DNA of 64,000 bases, taken from the NCBI GenBank assembly GCA_009667805.1, contig CM019066.1, forward strand, positions 120,791,690 through 120,855,689. Direction: 5' to 3'. Below are positions 32,001-47,000 of this stretch, one piece after another (position 1 is the first letter of the stretch; each line of letters starts with the position of its first letter). The DNA comes from Leptobrachium leishanense. Its lineage: Eukaryota; Chordata; Amphibia; Anura; Megophryidae. A program made the position numbers and the translations under genes. Below the pieces are notes generated by a model that was not told where the DNA came from, searched no databases, and saw only the letters and a program-made list of their open reading frames with translations.

Positions 32001-35000
32001 GCAAGGCTTGCATAACTGACTGACCAGTGGGTTATTCACTAACCTCCAAATTGGCCCCGAGTTGCACCGAATGATGATTTTCACTGTTCAGTTCAATTTC
32101 GGGTCAATTTGCCTATTCACTAAGCTGCCAATTTGCCAAAACAGGTGAAATGGACCGCGAAATACGGTGCAATTTGACAGTGTTTGGCGGCACTGAAATT
32201 GTCTCATAGAAGACTTTCATGTCTTCTATTCACAGAACACCAAATCGCACTGAATTCTGGCGAAATGCCCTGATTTGTTTTCAGTGTTTCAATCTGACAG
32301 GTTTAAACAGGTGAATCCCATAAGTTTCAATGGTTTTTTTTTAAAAAAAATTATTAGGATCTTTTTGCATTCTTTGTAGTTTTCAATTGACACTTTTTTT
32401 TTATTTTTGTAAAGACTTTCTCTTCTTTTGTAACAGACTTTCTCATAGACATTTTCTTTGATTTTCAGTTCAGTGGAATTCGCCGTTTCCAAATTCAGAG
32501 AATATTGACGCAATTCGACAGTTTTCGCCGATAACTGCTTCGGCGACTCCAATTTCGGCAAAATATGGCGACCATTCGCTAAATAGTGAAACGGAATTGT
32601 CAAAATGCGGCAAATCACAAAGCACCTATGTGAATATACCCTTATGTTGCGGGTGACACACTAGCTTATTAGTCAGCATGTTGGTAGTTACTTTTGATGA
32701 GTGAGCACCCCATATACAGCTCCGACATACTTTCCTATCAATGCTAGATGACTTAGACCTCTATGCCAACGGTAGAAAGTGATGGGGGAATACTGGACAA
32801 ACCCAAAAAGTAAGATGTATGCTGCATCTTTCATGTACAGCCATGAGAATCCTAAATGGTGAGGAAGTTGCTACATACCCCTGATTTACTTAACGGTAAT
32901 GTTGCAATAATGTCTAGTTAGTTTGTGTTTATATACCTCCAATTTTTGAAATTCCTTTATATTTGGATGTCTGCTAGATCAGTGTTTCTTAAACATGTCC
33001 TCGGGACCCTAAACCAGGCCAGATTTTGGAGATCACCTTGGGGAAATGCAGACTGAATCCTGCAATCACTGAGCAGCAAATCATATCACCTGTGCTGTGC
33101 TTCTGGCAAACCTGGCCTGTCAGTGGGTCCCGAGGACAGGTTTAAGAAACACTGTGCTAGATTGCAATGTTGTAATTATTATGCACACTCCCTCAATTTA
33201 ATCTTCCTTTTTCCTTCTGGCAGACCGCATCCGTGATCTCTTCTCAGCGGAGGATTTCACTGACTTGACAAGGCTGGTTTTGGTCAATGCGATCTACTTT
33301 AAGGGTAACTGGAAATCACAATTTAGACCTGAAAACACCAGAACCTTCTCATTTACTAAAGACGATGAAAGTGAGGTGCAGGTTCCAATGATGTACCAAA
33401 AGGGTGAATTTTACTACGGTAAGTAGGCTTGTCTCAACATAGCATTATGGCTGAATTCCTAGTCGGATATTTAATGAATTGTTCCATAGATTGTAATAGC
33501 TTTGATTTTGTTATTGTGTGCCCAGTTTCCCTTTTGGGGGTGCATTCTGCGGGCGCTTAATCTCAACCAGAAGCTCAGATAAGCGAGCACTGATCTTCAT
33601 TTAGACCCAGAGCGCGAACAAATACGACGGAGATCCTTTGGATTGGCTGGACACTCGCAGAAAAACGTCCAGCCACCCATCACACTATCCTGCAGGCAAT
33701 GTGGCTGCTGCGATTCACAGGAAGCTGGCAGTATGTCACATCTGGAGGAGTGCAGAGGGAGCCCTGTGCTGGAAAGGAAGTGCGCTTTAAAGACTAATGA
33801 GTTAAAACAGGAGGTGGGTGCATAGAGGGACAGGAGAGGTTAATGTTTAACACTTCTGCTCCCCCTAAACTCACATTTTCGCCCTAGAGTATCCTGTACG
33901 TTTTCACCTGACTTTGAATAGAACTGTTTTAGTTTCAATTTCTAGATACTCTTATTCTCATGCCTATACGTTTCTCCTTCTTCCTGTATGGCACCTCGAC
34001 TCAAAGGTATCCCTCACTATGCCAGACTAATTTATTCTATTGATTTTCCATCATGTTGCTTGCGACTCAATTAGCCTTATTGCGGATGAGTCGGTAATGG
34101 TGAGACGCAAATGACAGTGCATGCGGTTTACCAATACAGGCGCTCTTAATCGAGTGAGCTGCTAAGCGATACAAGCAGTGTTGCCAATGATATTTTCCAG
34201 AGTCCATAGGACATCATGGAGACTTGCACAGCTGGTGAATGGACACTGGGAACAATTTATTCTCAGTGTACTGTTTGCAGTGAGAGGCGGCAGCAGATAG
34301 CCTCCTCAACGTATCCGCAGAATGGTGAGTGAGTTAACAGGTAGTATTTCTAAAAATGAAAGGTAGAAGGTTAATTTATCAACTTCGCATACAGTCATGT
34401 AAGGAGAAAATAAAAAAAGTATACGCTCGGAATTCTATGGTTTCACATTTCAGGACGTACTAAAAATCCTCTGGTTGTTAGCAGGTCTTTAAATTGGGTA
34501 AAGACAACTTTGGATGAACAGCAAAGCATGACATATAACACCATATCCTGATTTATTTAACAAAAATAAAGCCAAAATGGAAAAGACAGGTGTGGAAAAA
34601 CGAAATACTCTTGGGGCCCTATTACAATGTTCACGCTAAAACGGGGACGCTAAGGAGAAAAACCTGCGCCTGCAGGTTCCTCCTTACCGTCCCAGTTTTA
34701 GCGTGATATTACGGTGCAGGCTGCACTTTGACACGACACCGAGCATCCCCTGCTTGGAGTCCATAGCACTCCACTGAGTCCTCCTGTGCTGGTCATAAGA
34801 CCTGCAGGTCGGCGTAGTGATTTGCAGAGTGAGATTCAGGGACTTTTTCCCCCAGTCTTTCTCTGCTCCCGGCGGCAAGAGGCGGATGGAGCCACCGTTC
34901 TTGCCGCGGGATGAGAGGTGAGTATGTAATTCTTATTTGTGGGGGGGGGGTTCTGCTGGTGCTGACTGATTCCGCAGAAGCGGAATCCGTTAACCACAGC

Positions 35001-38000
35001 TAGGACCTGGTGCTAACTTTTCAGTTAACCACAGCATGACAGTAATTAACGTTAGGACTTTGTAATCCTAACGCTAATTAACACTTTGCGCTCCCCATGT
35101 TAGGCATAGGGAGCACAAAGTACAGTAATCTCGCGCTGAAAAGCGCAAGAACCGAATCGCTAAGTGCTTTTTTTTTTTTTTAACCGGTTACCGCTTGGAT
35201 TGTAATATGGTGCGCTCACGCTAGGGCAACCAAGGCTAACGTTAACGCTCACACAGGTGAGCGCTATGAATGTAATATGGCCCTTACTGTTTCCTTAGGA
35301 ATTAAGAGTGTAAGTAGGAGCCAGATGCTGCTAATCAAATGAATTGATTTGTTAATTATAACGCAGAGCACACATTTGATATTGGAAAGGCTTCGGATGC
35401 AATATTCCAATCCCAGGGTAATCCTATTAAACCTCCTCATTGAGATCGTTCATGTCTCTCATATTGAGCTCAGATTGACATCTTTATAAGGAAAGCGAGA
35501 TAAGAATGACTGACCTAGTCTTGGTATATGTATTTTGTTTAAAATTTGAGAACCCATAGGGGAGTGTCCTAGTAAGAGCTGCTTTAGTTTTTATGGGTTT
35601 GTATACCCTTTTAACAATTGAGCTGAATACACGGTGCTATTCAACATCACGGTTATGTTTTATAACCCACACAATACAACCAATTTCCTAAATGTGACAT
35701 TGTTCATATTTCACGCCTGCTTTTTTTTTTTTTTAAGTTTTCATTAACAACAAAAAAAAATCACTGATTTTATTTATTTATTTATTTATAAAGGATTTTA
35801 CCAGGAAGGATACATTGAGATTTCTCTCGTTTTCAAGTATGTCCTGGGTTCAAGAACATTGAAGTGTTACAGTTACAGAAATACAAAGTAATACAATGCA
35901 AGATATTAAAAAACAACACAAATATACAGATTAACAGAAAATAAATATGTAGGAAATTGCAAGATGAGGCAAGAAAAGTACGGCGACGTCACACCTTCCT
36001 TTCCAGATTGGTTATGCCTTGTCAGGGTAATACATTTATTTGGATCATGTCTTGAACCACAAATATCTTTGTTTTAGGGGAGTTCACTGACGGTTCTAAT
36101 GAGGCAGGAGGAGTTTACCAAGTCCTGGAAATCCCATATGAAGGAGATGAGATCAGTCTTATGCTCATGCTTTCCAGACAGGAGGTACCACTGGCCACAC
36201 TCGAGCCTTTGGTTAAAGCTTCGCTGATTGAAGAATGGGCCAATTCTGTAAAAAAGCAGAAAGTGGAAGTTTTCTTGCCAAGGTAGGTAAAGTTTGCAAT
36301 GTCGGAAATGTGCTGGTAGAAATCTGAGTTGCAATCTTATCTTTTAATGCCACAAGCCTTTTTAAGAGCTGCTTGCTTGAGGCGGTTTTCTCTCTTACGC
36401 AAGATTGAGACGCAACCTGGGAGCCAAGAACCCATAATGATTAAGCTTGTATTATTGTTCCCTTCGTTTGAACCAATTGCAAGCCCAGTTATTGTGACCA
36501 AAGTTATGTGAGTGGTCACAGTGCTCTAGGCATACTCTCTTGAGCTCTTGGAGGGTTGATTCAGCCTTCAGAGCGTAGGGGCTTGGCTGTGCCCAGAAAG
36601 TCAGGGAGATTTGAGCTTCAAGGTTTGGAACCAATTCAGGATCTAGGTCTGTCCCATGGCTCACTCAAGCATCACCCTCCATAACCAAGTGACCCGCTGT
36701 GCAAAGGATTGCAGAGGCAGTGCTGTGCTGTATTCAAGGGGAGTTCTAAAAGTATCTAAAGGGTAAAATGGGGGGGACAAGGAGGGGTTAATGTTTAAGT
36801 GTCCAGAGACGTTTCTCAGCTTTAACGTTCTTAGACAGCTTGGTATTCTGTTCACACACACGACTACAAGCACAAGTTAAATAAGACTGTATTAAAATAA
36901 AAACCCCTAGGGCCCTATTCCGACCCTGGTGTAAACTTAACCAAATCTGTTCTAAACGTATCAACTCCATAGACGTTATTGGCTCTGGGAAGTTCAAAAC
37001 CGCTTGGGTTATGTTTACACCAAGGTCCAGATTAGGGGCCTTAGCGTATACATGATTTCTTTTTATCTAATAAACATTGCTTGGACTTTGTTTAAAAAAA
37101 TAATTATACAGTATCTAAAATGAACCCACGCTTTCCGCTCAACTAATACAGAATTGCCCCTCTATGAGATCATACCGTGAAGTACCTCCAATTGCTTCCC
37201 TTAAAAGATCCCTGTGCACTTTTAGTTTGCTTTATCATCAACCTTATGGTAAGGTTTGTTATGATTTAATGGGTGCCCAAGAACGAGCTTGTCACAGCCT
37301 ACTTGCTTAATGAAAATCTGCGTTTGATGTAGAAGGTTGTGCCTAGTCTCTAGGGACAACCCTGGCACATATGTTTTATTTAACCCCCCTCCCCCTTCTT
37401 TTTTTCCCCTTTTTTTTCTCAAACCTTTGTTCATTGTTTTACGGATTGTGGTGCTGCTAACATTGATTCTTTATGAAGGCGATGTGTCTTGTTGTGTTCC
37501 AGGACTCTAAAAGCCACAATGCAGTGATCAACTCTGACACTGCAGGTACGTGATGGGCATGAGACATTTTACCTGTCAAGGCTCAATCTGTCATTCATTC
37601 AGACTTGGGTCTGTCAGGTCCTTATTCCTGCATGCATATTTCTGGTACAAGGGCTTCGAGACCAAATAGATAAACAGATTTTCCTTTTAATTTTTTTTTT
37701 ATTATTATGACACATATAGATCTTCTCTGACGAGTTTCTGCCTTGAAAATGGTTCTGTGCATCTGATGTTTCCTGTTTAAATAACATTGTGCATGGTCTC
37801 ATTTATATTTCTGTTCCTTTCCCAACAGCGATTTATATTCATGTTTAAGGGGATGTTCATATATACAACCGGTTTAACAAGAATAACAACTGATGATTGT
37901 TTTTGTAGCCAGTTCCTCTTAGAACAGGGATGTCCAAACTCCGGCCCCCCAGATGTTCCTGAACTACAACTCCCAGAAATCTGACTGCATTAGATGGATG

Positions 38001-41000
38001 GAGAAGCATGAGAGTTGTAGTTCATGAACATCTGGGGGGCCGGAGTTTGGACATCCCTGTCTTAGAACAATAGGATTTTGACTATTATTATTTGACTATT
38101 ATTGGTCCCTTGTTACCACTGAAATATTGATCTATTTATGTTTTTTTTATCTCCCTAATGCTACTCAGCATTTATTTGCACAGGTCCAACATGCAAACGT
38201 ATGCATCCTGTACTGTTAGAATACCTTCTGTTGTTCCGTTACATACAAAGCGGGGAATGGTGTCGTTTTAAGCATTTTACATTCTCAATAGGCACTTGAA
38301 AGTAGATTAATATAAATATTAATCTGAATACAGCATTAATAAGGCAGGTTTCGCCAGATGTCATCTTGCTTTCTGAGTGATGTGAAGAGCAGGGTGCATT
38401 AAATGGTAAAGGATATTGAATGCTCAACTAATTGGAGGCTCGGTGGAACGCACCTTATGTGGAATGTCTAATAACAGCTGTGCTTAGCAGAGGTTTGCAA
38501 GAAGGAAATGTCCCAATGCGTCCTGTAGATTTTGGCAAAGACAAGCTCTTACAGATTGCCTCCCAGCAGAGACACCCTCTGTAAACTGTGTAAGCAATCA
38601 ATGACAGAATCTGCTGTTGCTGCTGACTTTTTGTGATGGCATAAACAGTCACAGTAGCTTCACTTTAACTGTATAAAGACTTAGTCATTCATGCTGCTTC
38701 AGTTGATTTCTGCAACAAAGTAAATATATGCACGTTAATGCACTTTGTATTATAAAATTATAGTTATTGTCAATAAATCCAGTTTTGGTGAACATTAAAG
38801 ACTTTGCAATGTGTGTTTTGCAGATGTCCTGGTTCAGTTGATTTAGAAATGCTTCCTTTTTTATTCTGCAACGTTTGGTGTAATCTTGTAGATGCATATG
38901 ACAGACCACTATATTCTCCTGACATTGCAATGGCCTTGTAACAGCTCATTGCTGATAGTTGGCAGTTTGGATGCTAATCGCAGGAGTTAAAGGTTCTAAT
39001 TAAAACGAGAGGGAAGCCATGTACTTTAATACATATTTTCATTATGGTTATTGTAAAGAGTAGTAAACATAAGAACGCACGCAGAGCACATTTAATTGTT
39101 TATAGATCGTGCACTTTGTATTAAATGTGCATTAGAATTTAGAGAGATGAATGACACTTTAGCCACATTGCTTCAAAAGAAAAGCTCTGCACAAAGCAAC
39201 CAGCAAACAAGCCACTTCATAGTCAACATATAAACCTCACATATCCATATAAACACTCCACACCTTTTAAAATTCATTGAATGGTCATTATCACCAGAGT
39301 AGAAAAAAAGAAGGAACGAAGAACTCTGGTTGTGATTTTAAGGCTGTAATGGAGTATCCCAAACAGCAACTTTTCAGCTTTACCCAGCCTTTGTCAAGCT
39401 TGGTACAGGTTAGCTACAGCAAAAACGTTGCTGGACAGGATACACCATTAAAGCTTTTAAATCACAACCCGAGTGCATGGTTCCTTCTTATTTTCTACTC
39501 TGGTGATCATGATCATTCAACGAATTTTAAAAGGTATGGGTAGTAAAGTGTTTCATTATGCACCTTTCCCAGAAAGGTGTCATTCAGCTCCCGCTGGACT
39601 CCCGCTGTGGAACCTTTTTGAGTCATCGGATCATCTGGATGCTCAAGCAACCGTCCAGCCCCCTGACCCCCGTCCAGCCCCCTGACCCCCGTCCAGCCCC
39701 CTGACCCTGTCCAGCCCCTTGGCGGCTCTCTTTACTAGCAGTAACAAAGTTTATACAGAGATAAAATCTATTTTCTGGCTCTTTTATGTTGATATCAATC
39801 CAAAACGCGAATGAGCATCGGCTTGTGCTTTGGCAGGCAGGGCACGTTCTCTAGTGTTTGCGCATTTCTGATTGAATCTATTTCATATTAACATGTATTC
39901 AATACTAACCTCTATGTTTTGTTGTTGCAACACAAGTACAACTAGAGTGCAGCCTGCTCCGGCTGGGGTGAGCCCTTGATATATTCACGACAGATTACAC
40001 TTTTTTAATGTCCAGGTTATGTAATTGACTCATTTTAGGTTTGTATCCATAAGCTTGGCTGTAATGCTCCTGCTTTCTCGTGTCTTGTTACTTATGTCAC
40101 GGTTTCACGTGTCTGTCCTCCTCTAGACTGAATTTGGGATGATTTTTTAAAAATGCTTGTCAGATTTCATTACAATAGGACGACGGCACACGTTAAATAC
40201 CTACTCAAGCTTCTTTGTGTGGGTGCCACATGACTCTGGCCCTGTAGACCATTTTGCTATGGCATATATTTATTAATTGTTGGAGGTTGCAAAGGCCTTT
40301 GCAACCTCCAGCAATTAATAAATCTAGATCATTGTTTTAGGTTACCCCCACTTTGTATTTAGTTTGGAGGCTGCCCCCTATTTTCCGTTTTCTTTCTCTC
40401 TATGCATCGCCACTCTCAAAGGTTAAACCTTGATAGCAATTTGTCTTGCATCCATCTCTAAGTATCATTATGCTATGGCACCTGTTAAAAATTGGTTAGA
40501 TGTTCTTGGTTGGCTCTCACTTTAACATGACAAAAGCCTCGCTGAAACCTTGTTTTTTGGTGGGGTTTTTTGCAATGGGACTACAATAAAGTTGGCTCGC
40601 TTCACACAGCTGATGCTCAGTGGCCTGAGATCTGCTTTTCATAGTGAAAAAATAGTCCAGTGCACACTGGTCTGCGATGCTTTGCCAGTTATAGGTTCCT
40701 CTTTATAGTCTATCGCACTCGTTTATTTTTGTAATACAAATAATCTTGACTTTAAAATAATTTTAGCTACTGCAAATACTTTAATTTCTGCGTACCTGGA
40801 GCCGTTTTGTTAAAGCTGTCAACCTCAGCTCCAATTCCCAGGATGACAGGAGAGGTTTGGGGAGGAAATTCAGCTGATGTTTTGTGTGCTCTGCTGGTGG
40901 TAGGAGAGGTCCGGCGGCAGAGGGATAAGGGAAGACCTATTTATGCTGTATGAGGGCTGGTAAGGTGAAAACATGGCATTATTTGGCACTCCTTTTCAAC

Positions 41001-44000
41001 GATCTTATGGTAATCCTACTGCAGTAAACTGGTGGCAGATTTTCATGGTAGAAAACCTCAATGATCTCCTAAGTTTGTTTACTCTCCATGGAATATTCCC
41101 TATTTACTGAAGATTTTTTTGTTTTTGTTTACTATTTTATTTATTTTTTTTATTATTATTTTTTAAGGCCATTACACAAACCCTTCACGTACAGATTGTA
41201 GATGAACGATCTTTTCACGGCAGGAAAAGAAACTCCTTAGCCAGGCTCATCGTATTAATCTTCCCAAACTGACTAAATAATGATTATATAACCGCCTTCA
41301 AATGGCAACTTGTAAAAACAATTGCGATCCCACAAGGATCTGACTTTAGTGCCCCCCCCCCTTTATAAATTTACAATATACATCAATATGAATAATCATG
41401 CTACATGTCATGTGCTTTATCATTCAGATTGTGTTTTTCATACAATTACATCTTAAGCAAATTTTTTGCTCAATGATAGAATCCCATTTTATTTCTTCAG
41501 ATCTTAATAATCCGATTACAGAGACATCTGTGGAATAGGAAGGTTGGGGTATTTGGTAGCACATTATATAATTTCCCTATTTAGAACTGTGTGATTTGCT
41601 GCTGGTTTATTTTTCTTCCTTGTTTCTTTAGCGGAGCCGGATTTAGGTATAAAACGCAGAAGCTGCCTCCAGTGTTATCAAGGCAACAAATAAACAGTCA
41701 TAAATATTTATAGCTACGGACTTCAACTAGGCATACAAGACGTGCCGAGGACAGATAATGTCCACTGTGAATGTAAAAGCCACAACACTGGTGATAACTT
41801 GTTTCCCTTAAGCTTCCTTATCCTCCTTGGACAGACTCAAAGTTGAAAAATATGGTGTGTTCTTTTTTTGTTGTTCTTTTTATTATGGGATCAGGGGGAC
41901 AAGCAGCATCACTGTGTCCTTTTGAAATAACTCCTACAGTTACTTTGTGCAGGAGTGGTGTTTGTGTCCCTTTTTTGTACTGCACTGTCATGATGGGTGT
42001 ATGCCCTGCAATATGAACACACACACACACCTGTAACCTCAAACTGTCAATCAAATCATGATGGAGTGACAGTCCTATAGTTACATAGGCTGAAAAAAAG
42101 GCATGTGTCCATCGAGTTAAGCCTTTCACACATCATTTGATAAATTGACCTGGGTACATGTTTATCACCCTGATCTGTAAAAGACTGAGATATCAGAGTG
42201 TGTGAGCAGAGTCTATCGTTTGCGTAAACCATCCTCTCACAAAGAGCTACTTTCACCACTGTTTGTCAAGTGACACGGTCAACACAGAATTGAATCATTA
42301 GAAATGGATTGCCTCCCTAGATAGGTTACGTATATTGTAAAAAATGTGACTAGCTGTCAATCGCTCCCCCTCACGTCCGGTGGCATGCTGCCATGGTGAA
42401 TGACAGCTGTGAGTAGGAGAGACTCCCTTCACTCACCCCACCAGCCGATCACAATCCTGGCAGCTCTGACCACGGAGGAGGAAGATGGCAGTGCACAGCG
42501 ACTGTGGGATAAAAGAGCAGTCTGCAATATCTTAAGGGATGAGAAGATATCACAATGGTCCTCACGACTATTGAGATACCTACCACCTGATGGGATTTTG
42601 CATCGAGTGAACCCGTCAATGCTACACTAGTGGCCAAAATTGTGGATACACCTTCTGATTTTGTCAGTTTTGGTTGGCAAGCATATTCCTCTACTTCCCT
42701 GGCCTGGAAATAGCCCTGACTTGAATCCCATCGAAAATCTGGTCACGATTGAAACGCATGGTCTCGAGCAAGAATCCAAGCAGCAACTCATTGAGGCTAT
42801 TGTCAATTCCTGGCCTCCTATGATCACAGAAGAGGATGTCAAATGACTTGTAGAGTCAATGCCTAGCAGGTGTCAGGCAGTAGTTAAGGCCAAAGGCCAT
42901 CCAACACGTTATAGACAAACGTGAAATTATCATTTTTATGCTATATTAATTGCCAAGATGCATTATAGTACATTTCCAGCCAAACTTGAACTTAAAGATT
43001 TTTTGTTGTTAAGACGTTCATTTACTATATTACATTTTACTTGTGCTATGATGTTTTTAGAGATTTTTTATATAAAAAGTACTTTAAACTGCAAAAGTTT
43101 GTTAAAAAAAAATGTAAGGTGTACCCACAATTTTGGCCACCAGTGTAGGTTCACTTTAAGTAGTGGGGGGGAGGGGGGGCACAGTTGCTCCCATAATTCA
43201 TAATTTTGGCCTGTCATGCAGGTCAGACCCAGTAAGTCACCACATCCCCTGAGTCCTTGTTATCTGTCCAAAATGTCAGCCATTACCACTTCCAGCTGAC
43301 AAAGACCAGTTTTGAGAAGTGTTACCGTTTACCATCTGTGTGAATTTAGACTCTGACTAGTCAGTTGCCTCCTTTGAATGCTTGCCCCATGGCTCCACAT
43401 AATAAAGGCCCAGCATCGATTGTGATGGTGCCTGCCACGTACTTGGTCATGGAGAGTAGATAGGCCTGATACAGCTTTTCTATAACAAGAGCCACTACGG
43501 CCAGTTTGACAGGTTTCTGCTATTTACTTATTAGACATCTTTCTATGCAGACAGAGCGTCCGTGCCTTCTCCTCTTGAAGATCCTCTCACTTTAGCTGCT
43601 TGGGGAAGCTGTGTTTCTCTCAGAATTAGAAGTTCAATCCATGCCTGTATTTTAACCTTGAAAATGTTCTGTTTGACAGAGCAGAGGCTGTTCCTGAAAA
43701 TGTATTTTATATTCTAATCTGTCTGCTTATAGATTCAAAGTGGAAGAAGTAGTTAATCTAAAGGACACCTTGCAGCGACTTGGCATCAAAGAGATATTCA
43801 GTAGACAAGCTGATCTCTCTGCAATATCTGGTAAGGTGCTGTTTACCCTGCCGGACAGATCTACAAACATCAGCAGCCCCTAGATAAGGACATCCATTTC
43901 CATACACCCATGACTATCTGCATGTTGTTTGTAAACCCATCCATAAGGGTAGGAAAATCGGCAGAAGCTTGTGCCTCGTGGTGTCTTGACGAAGCCTGTC

Positions 44001-47000
44001 TGTTTCTTCGTGCTCAGTGTTTATGTTGCTACGTGATTTACTGTAGCCATTGCCGTTTAACACTCATGCTCTCATAGATTAGAAGAATGTGATGTGTCCA
44101 TAGTGCCAGTCGTTTTTTATTTTTTTTAAAGAAACCTATTGGCGATATTAAAGAGAATTTTTTCTTTCCTGTTCTCTATGAGCTTGTTAGCGATTATTGC
44201 CTTGTGTGAAGATAAACCGGGTTTCATTATGCTCACACATTCCAACAACTCCCAGTAACTAAAGGAGACGCTGCAGCCACCGTGACCATTTCATGTGTTT
44301 TTAAGTAGTCATGGGTGGGAAAGTATCCCCCCCCTCCATATCGATACAATGAAACCAGATTATGTAAAACCTCATTGAAAAAACACTAAATATTGTGATA
44401 CTTGCTTATTTAGCAATTGCACACCCAAATTTTTATTTTTATACCGGTGTCTCCCTCCCTTCTTTTAAGTTGACCAATCAATTACTCTTTGGCTACTCCT
44501 ATCCTTTGCTTCTCAGAGACAAATGGTAGACATACCGTAGTTATGGTGTGCAAGTCCAGTTTGACCATTGTGAAAATGAAGAGCAATTAATACGTTGTGG
44601 AGGGTCTTCCATAAAACACATAACAATAGATCCTTTGTAATTTTGGTTGCTGTATACTTCTCCTGAGCACCTTATGGCCTGGTAGGGGTTACTCACCAAC
44701 CAATCAGATGCTGAGATCTCTCTGAATGAAGCTTTATTACTGCTTGGCTTTTACTGGACAATAGGGCTGCACATCTTTACTGGTCTCACGATTCTATTTG
44801 ATTACGATTATCATGTCAACAATTAGATTCCGCAATGCATCAAGATTGCTGCCCAATTTGCCAATGGTTTTAGACTCGGATTCGCACACACTAATGTGCA
44901 GTGTGTATGAGTGTATAGCAGAGCTCCACAGCAATAAAGCTCACAGTAATGTGCCGTGTGTATGAGCGTATCACAGAGCTGCACAGCAATAAAATTCACA
45001 GTAATGTGTGCAATGTATTTATGCATAAAAATACTGCATGCATTTATATACTACACACTAACACGTTAGATTTTATAATATTTAACCATGTGAGTACCAG
45101 GTGTATATTTGTTTTGTCTCTGTAATATTAAAAGATCCATGTAAGCACTAAGGCCGGGGTCAGACGAGTGTCTTTGGAGAGCGGAAGGAACGTCTGAGAG
45201 TGGACATTCCTTCCACTCGACGCCCGTCTGGCCACCTCACTGAGCGCAGTAAGGCTCAATCCTCCTATGGAGGATCATGCTTTGCAGCCCTGTCAACGCA
45301 GGTCTAGCGTTTTGACGGGAGGCAATGCGCACGCTACAGCTTGTAACTGACCCTGTCGCAGCGTTACAACGCTGCGACGGACGCCAGTAGGCACGTCCGT
45401 ACGGACACACCTAGTGCACTTGACTGACATGGGCCTAAACAGGTGGAGATATATTTGAGGATGTGAGGCATACAAGAGTTAAACTGACATAGCAGCTTAG
45501 CCTGTTGCTGTCCACCTTCTCCCTCCTCACATTCTTCAGCACAGTGACCTGTACTCTGTCTCCAGGCAGCCCATGAGTTATATCCTAGGCATAGAGCAGA
45601 AGGTAGAGGGGGCTATAGAGAAACTCCACTATTTAATGTGCTGATCTTCCAAAAGGTCCCATTTGGCCGCTGTCAGCAATTACTTTAAAAATAAAAAGGC
45701 AGCAGTGCACCCAGCATACAGCTGCCTCCTGCCTAAGTCTTTGTACCTCTGACACATGCAGGGTTAAGGTTAGGAATGCCCTGCAAACTGCCTGTGCCTT
45801 GGAGAAGCAGCCACAGCTTGATGCTGCTTGACACAGTCTACCAGCAGAGACAGACATGGGAGAGGGGATTTCTGCCTGTGCTGCCTGTTGGGAGACACAT
45901 GCAGAGCCGGCGCTTCCTAACATGATGGAGGAGCTGGAGGGGGTGTGGCCAGTGAATCGATGCTAAGCCTGAGTGCATCAATGCAGAATCGTGGGAGGCA
46001 GCATCGCAAAACATCAGGAGAACAATTATATTTGACAACCCTACAGGACAAATTATAATGGCATGTGAACAACCCAGGTTAGCCCAGGACCGTATTCTGA
46101 GCAGTTTATTTTATTGTGAGCGGACACTGTATTAAAGGGACCTCAGATTCACATACAGTGTACAAAAAATTCCCATCAATTTAATAAGCATGAAAGCCCT
46201 AATGGCAACATAAACCGTTCATTAGGTTTCTGCGTTTTTAGTGCTTACGCGCTAATCGTGCACTTACAGCATGGTGGTTTTGGTACTTACAGCGTTCCAT
46301 AAAGGCTGGATGAGTATTGGGAGACTTGGCTGTAAAACATTTGCAGTAACACAAAGCTATTTATGTTCAAATACTCTGAATCCCCAAGATTTGCGGTTCC
46401 CGTGTGACGCTCTGCCATGTTCAGGAAGGGACTTTATGAATTGGGAGCCACCAATTCGAGCTGAATATGAACAATTGCAAAGAAAAAATATATTACATTT
46501 TGTACAGTTTTATGCATCTGGTTTACACAAAATATGTAGTTCCGTTCATAGCAATCAGTAACCACCAGATTAAATGAAACTCTATTGTTTTAATTGCAAA
46601 CTAACAAACCTCAAACTGTTAACATGTGCTAGTGTTCATGGGGATAGTGTATAACGGCAGTAATGTCTGCAACTCGCTGCTTGGAGTGTTCTTATAGTGT
46701 GTATGTTGGTTTTAGGTTATGACCATAAGGAAACGGGCAACATTGCCTATTAGAGGTTCATGCAAGAATTACTTGGGTCCTATTGTGTGTGTGTTAAATT
46801 GCTTGTATGGCCGGTGTGCCACCGTAATCAAATTTTTTTTTTTCCCCGAAACACTCCTAGTTACTCTACCAAGCAAATATCAGAACATTGGGAAACCCCG
46901 TACACAGTCCTGCCTCTTTACTTTATTCCAAGTCGCACATAATTCTCAATTCACCTCATTAAAGATGTGTGTGCAGTGTCCTCATTTTATGTACCTTGCT

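Larger units (their letters stand above)
31264..33223 (+). other. SERPINI1: SERPINI1 intron 3
   Basis: Contains three separate non-autonomous elements (31506, 32029, 32980). 32650-32970 shows nothing recognisable. Confidence 0.75.
33419..36077 (+). other. SERPINI1: SERPINI1 intron 4
   Basis: Contains a fragment at 34195-34345 related to 26040-26700, the 671-bp element at 34613, and a LINE tail at 35783. 33430-34190 and 35290-35700 hold nothing recognisable. Confidence 0.7.
36283..43732 (+). other. SERPINI1: SERPINI1 intron 5 (7.45 kb)
   Basis: Listed elements are at 36910, 37925, 39255, 39650, 40268 and 42625. Stretches with nothing recognisable: 36290-36905, 37045-37915, 38070-39250, 39720-40265, 40330-42620 (CA run at 42011-42024) and 43150-43730. 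Confidence 0.7.
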
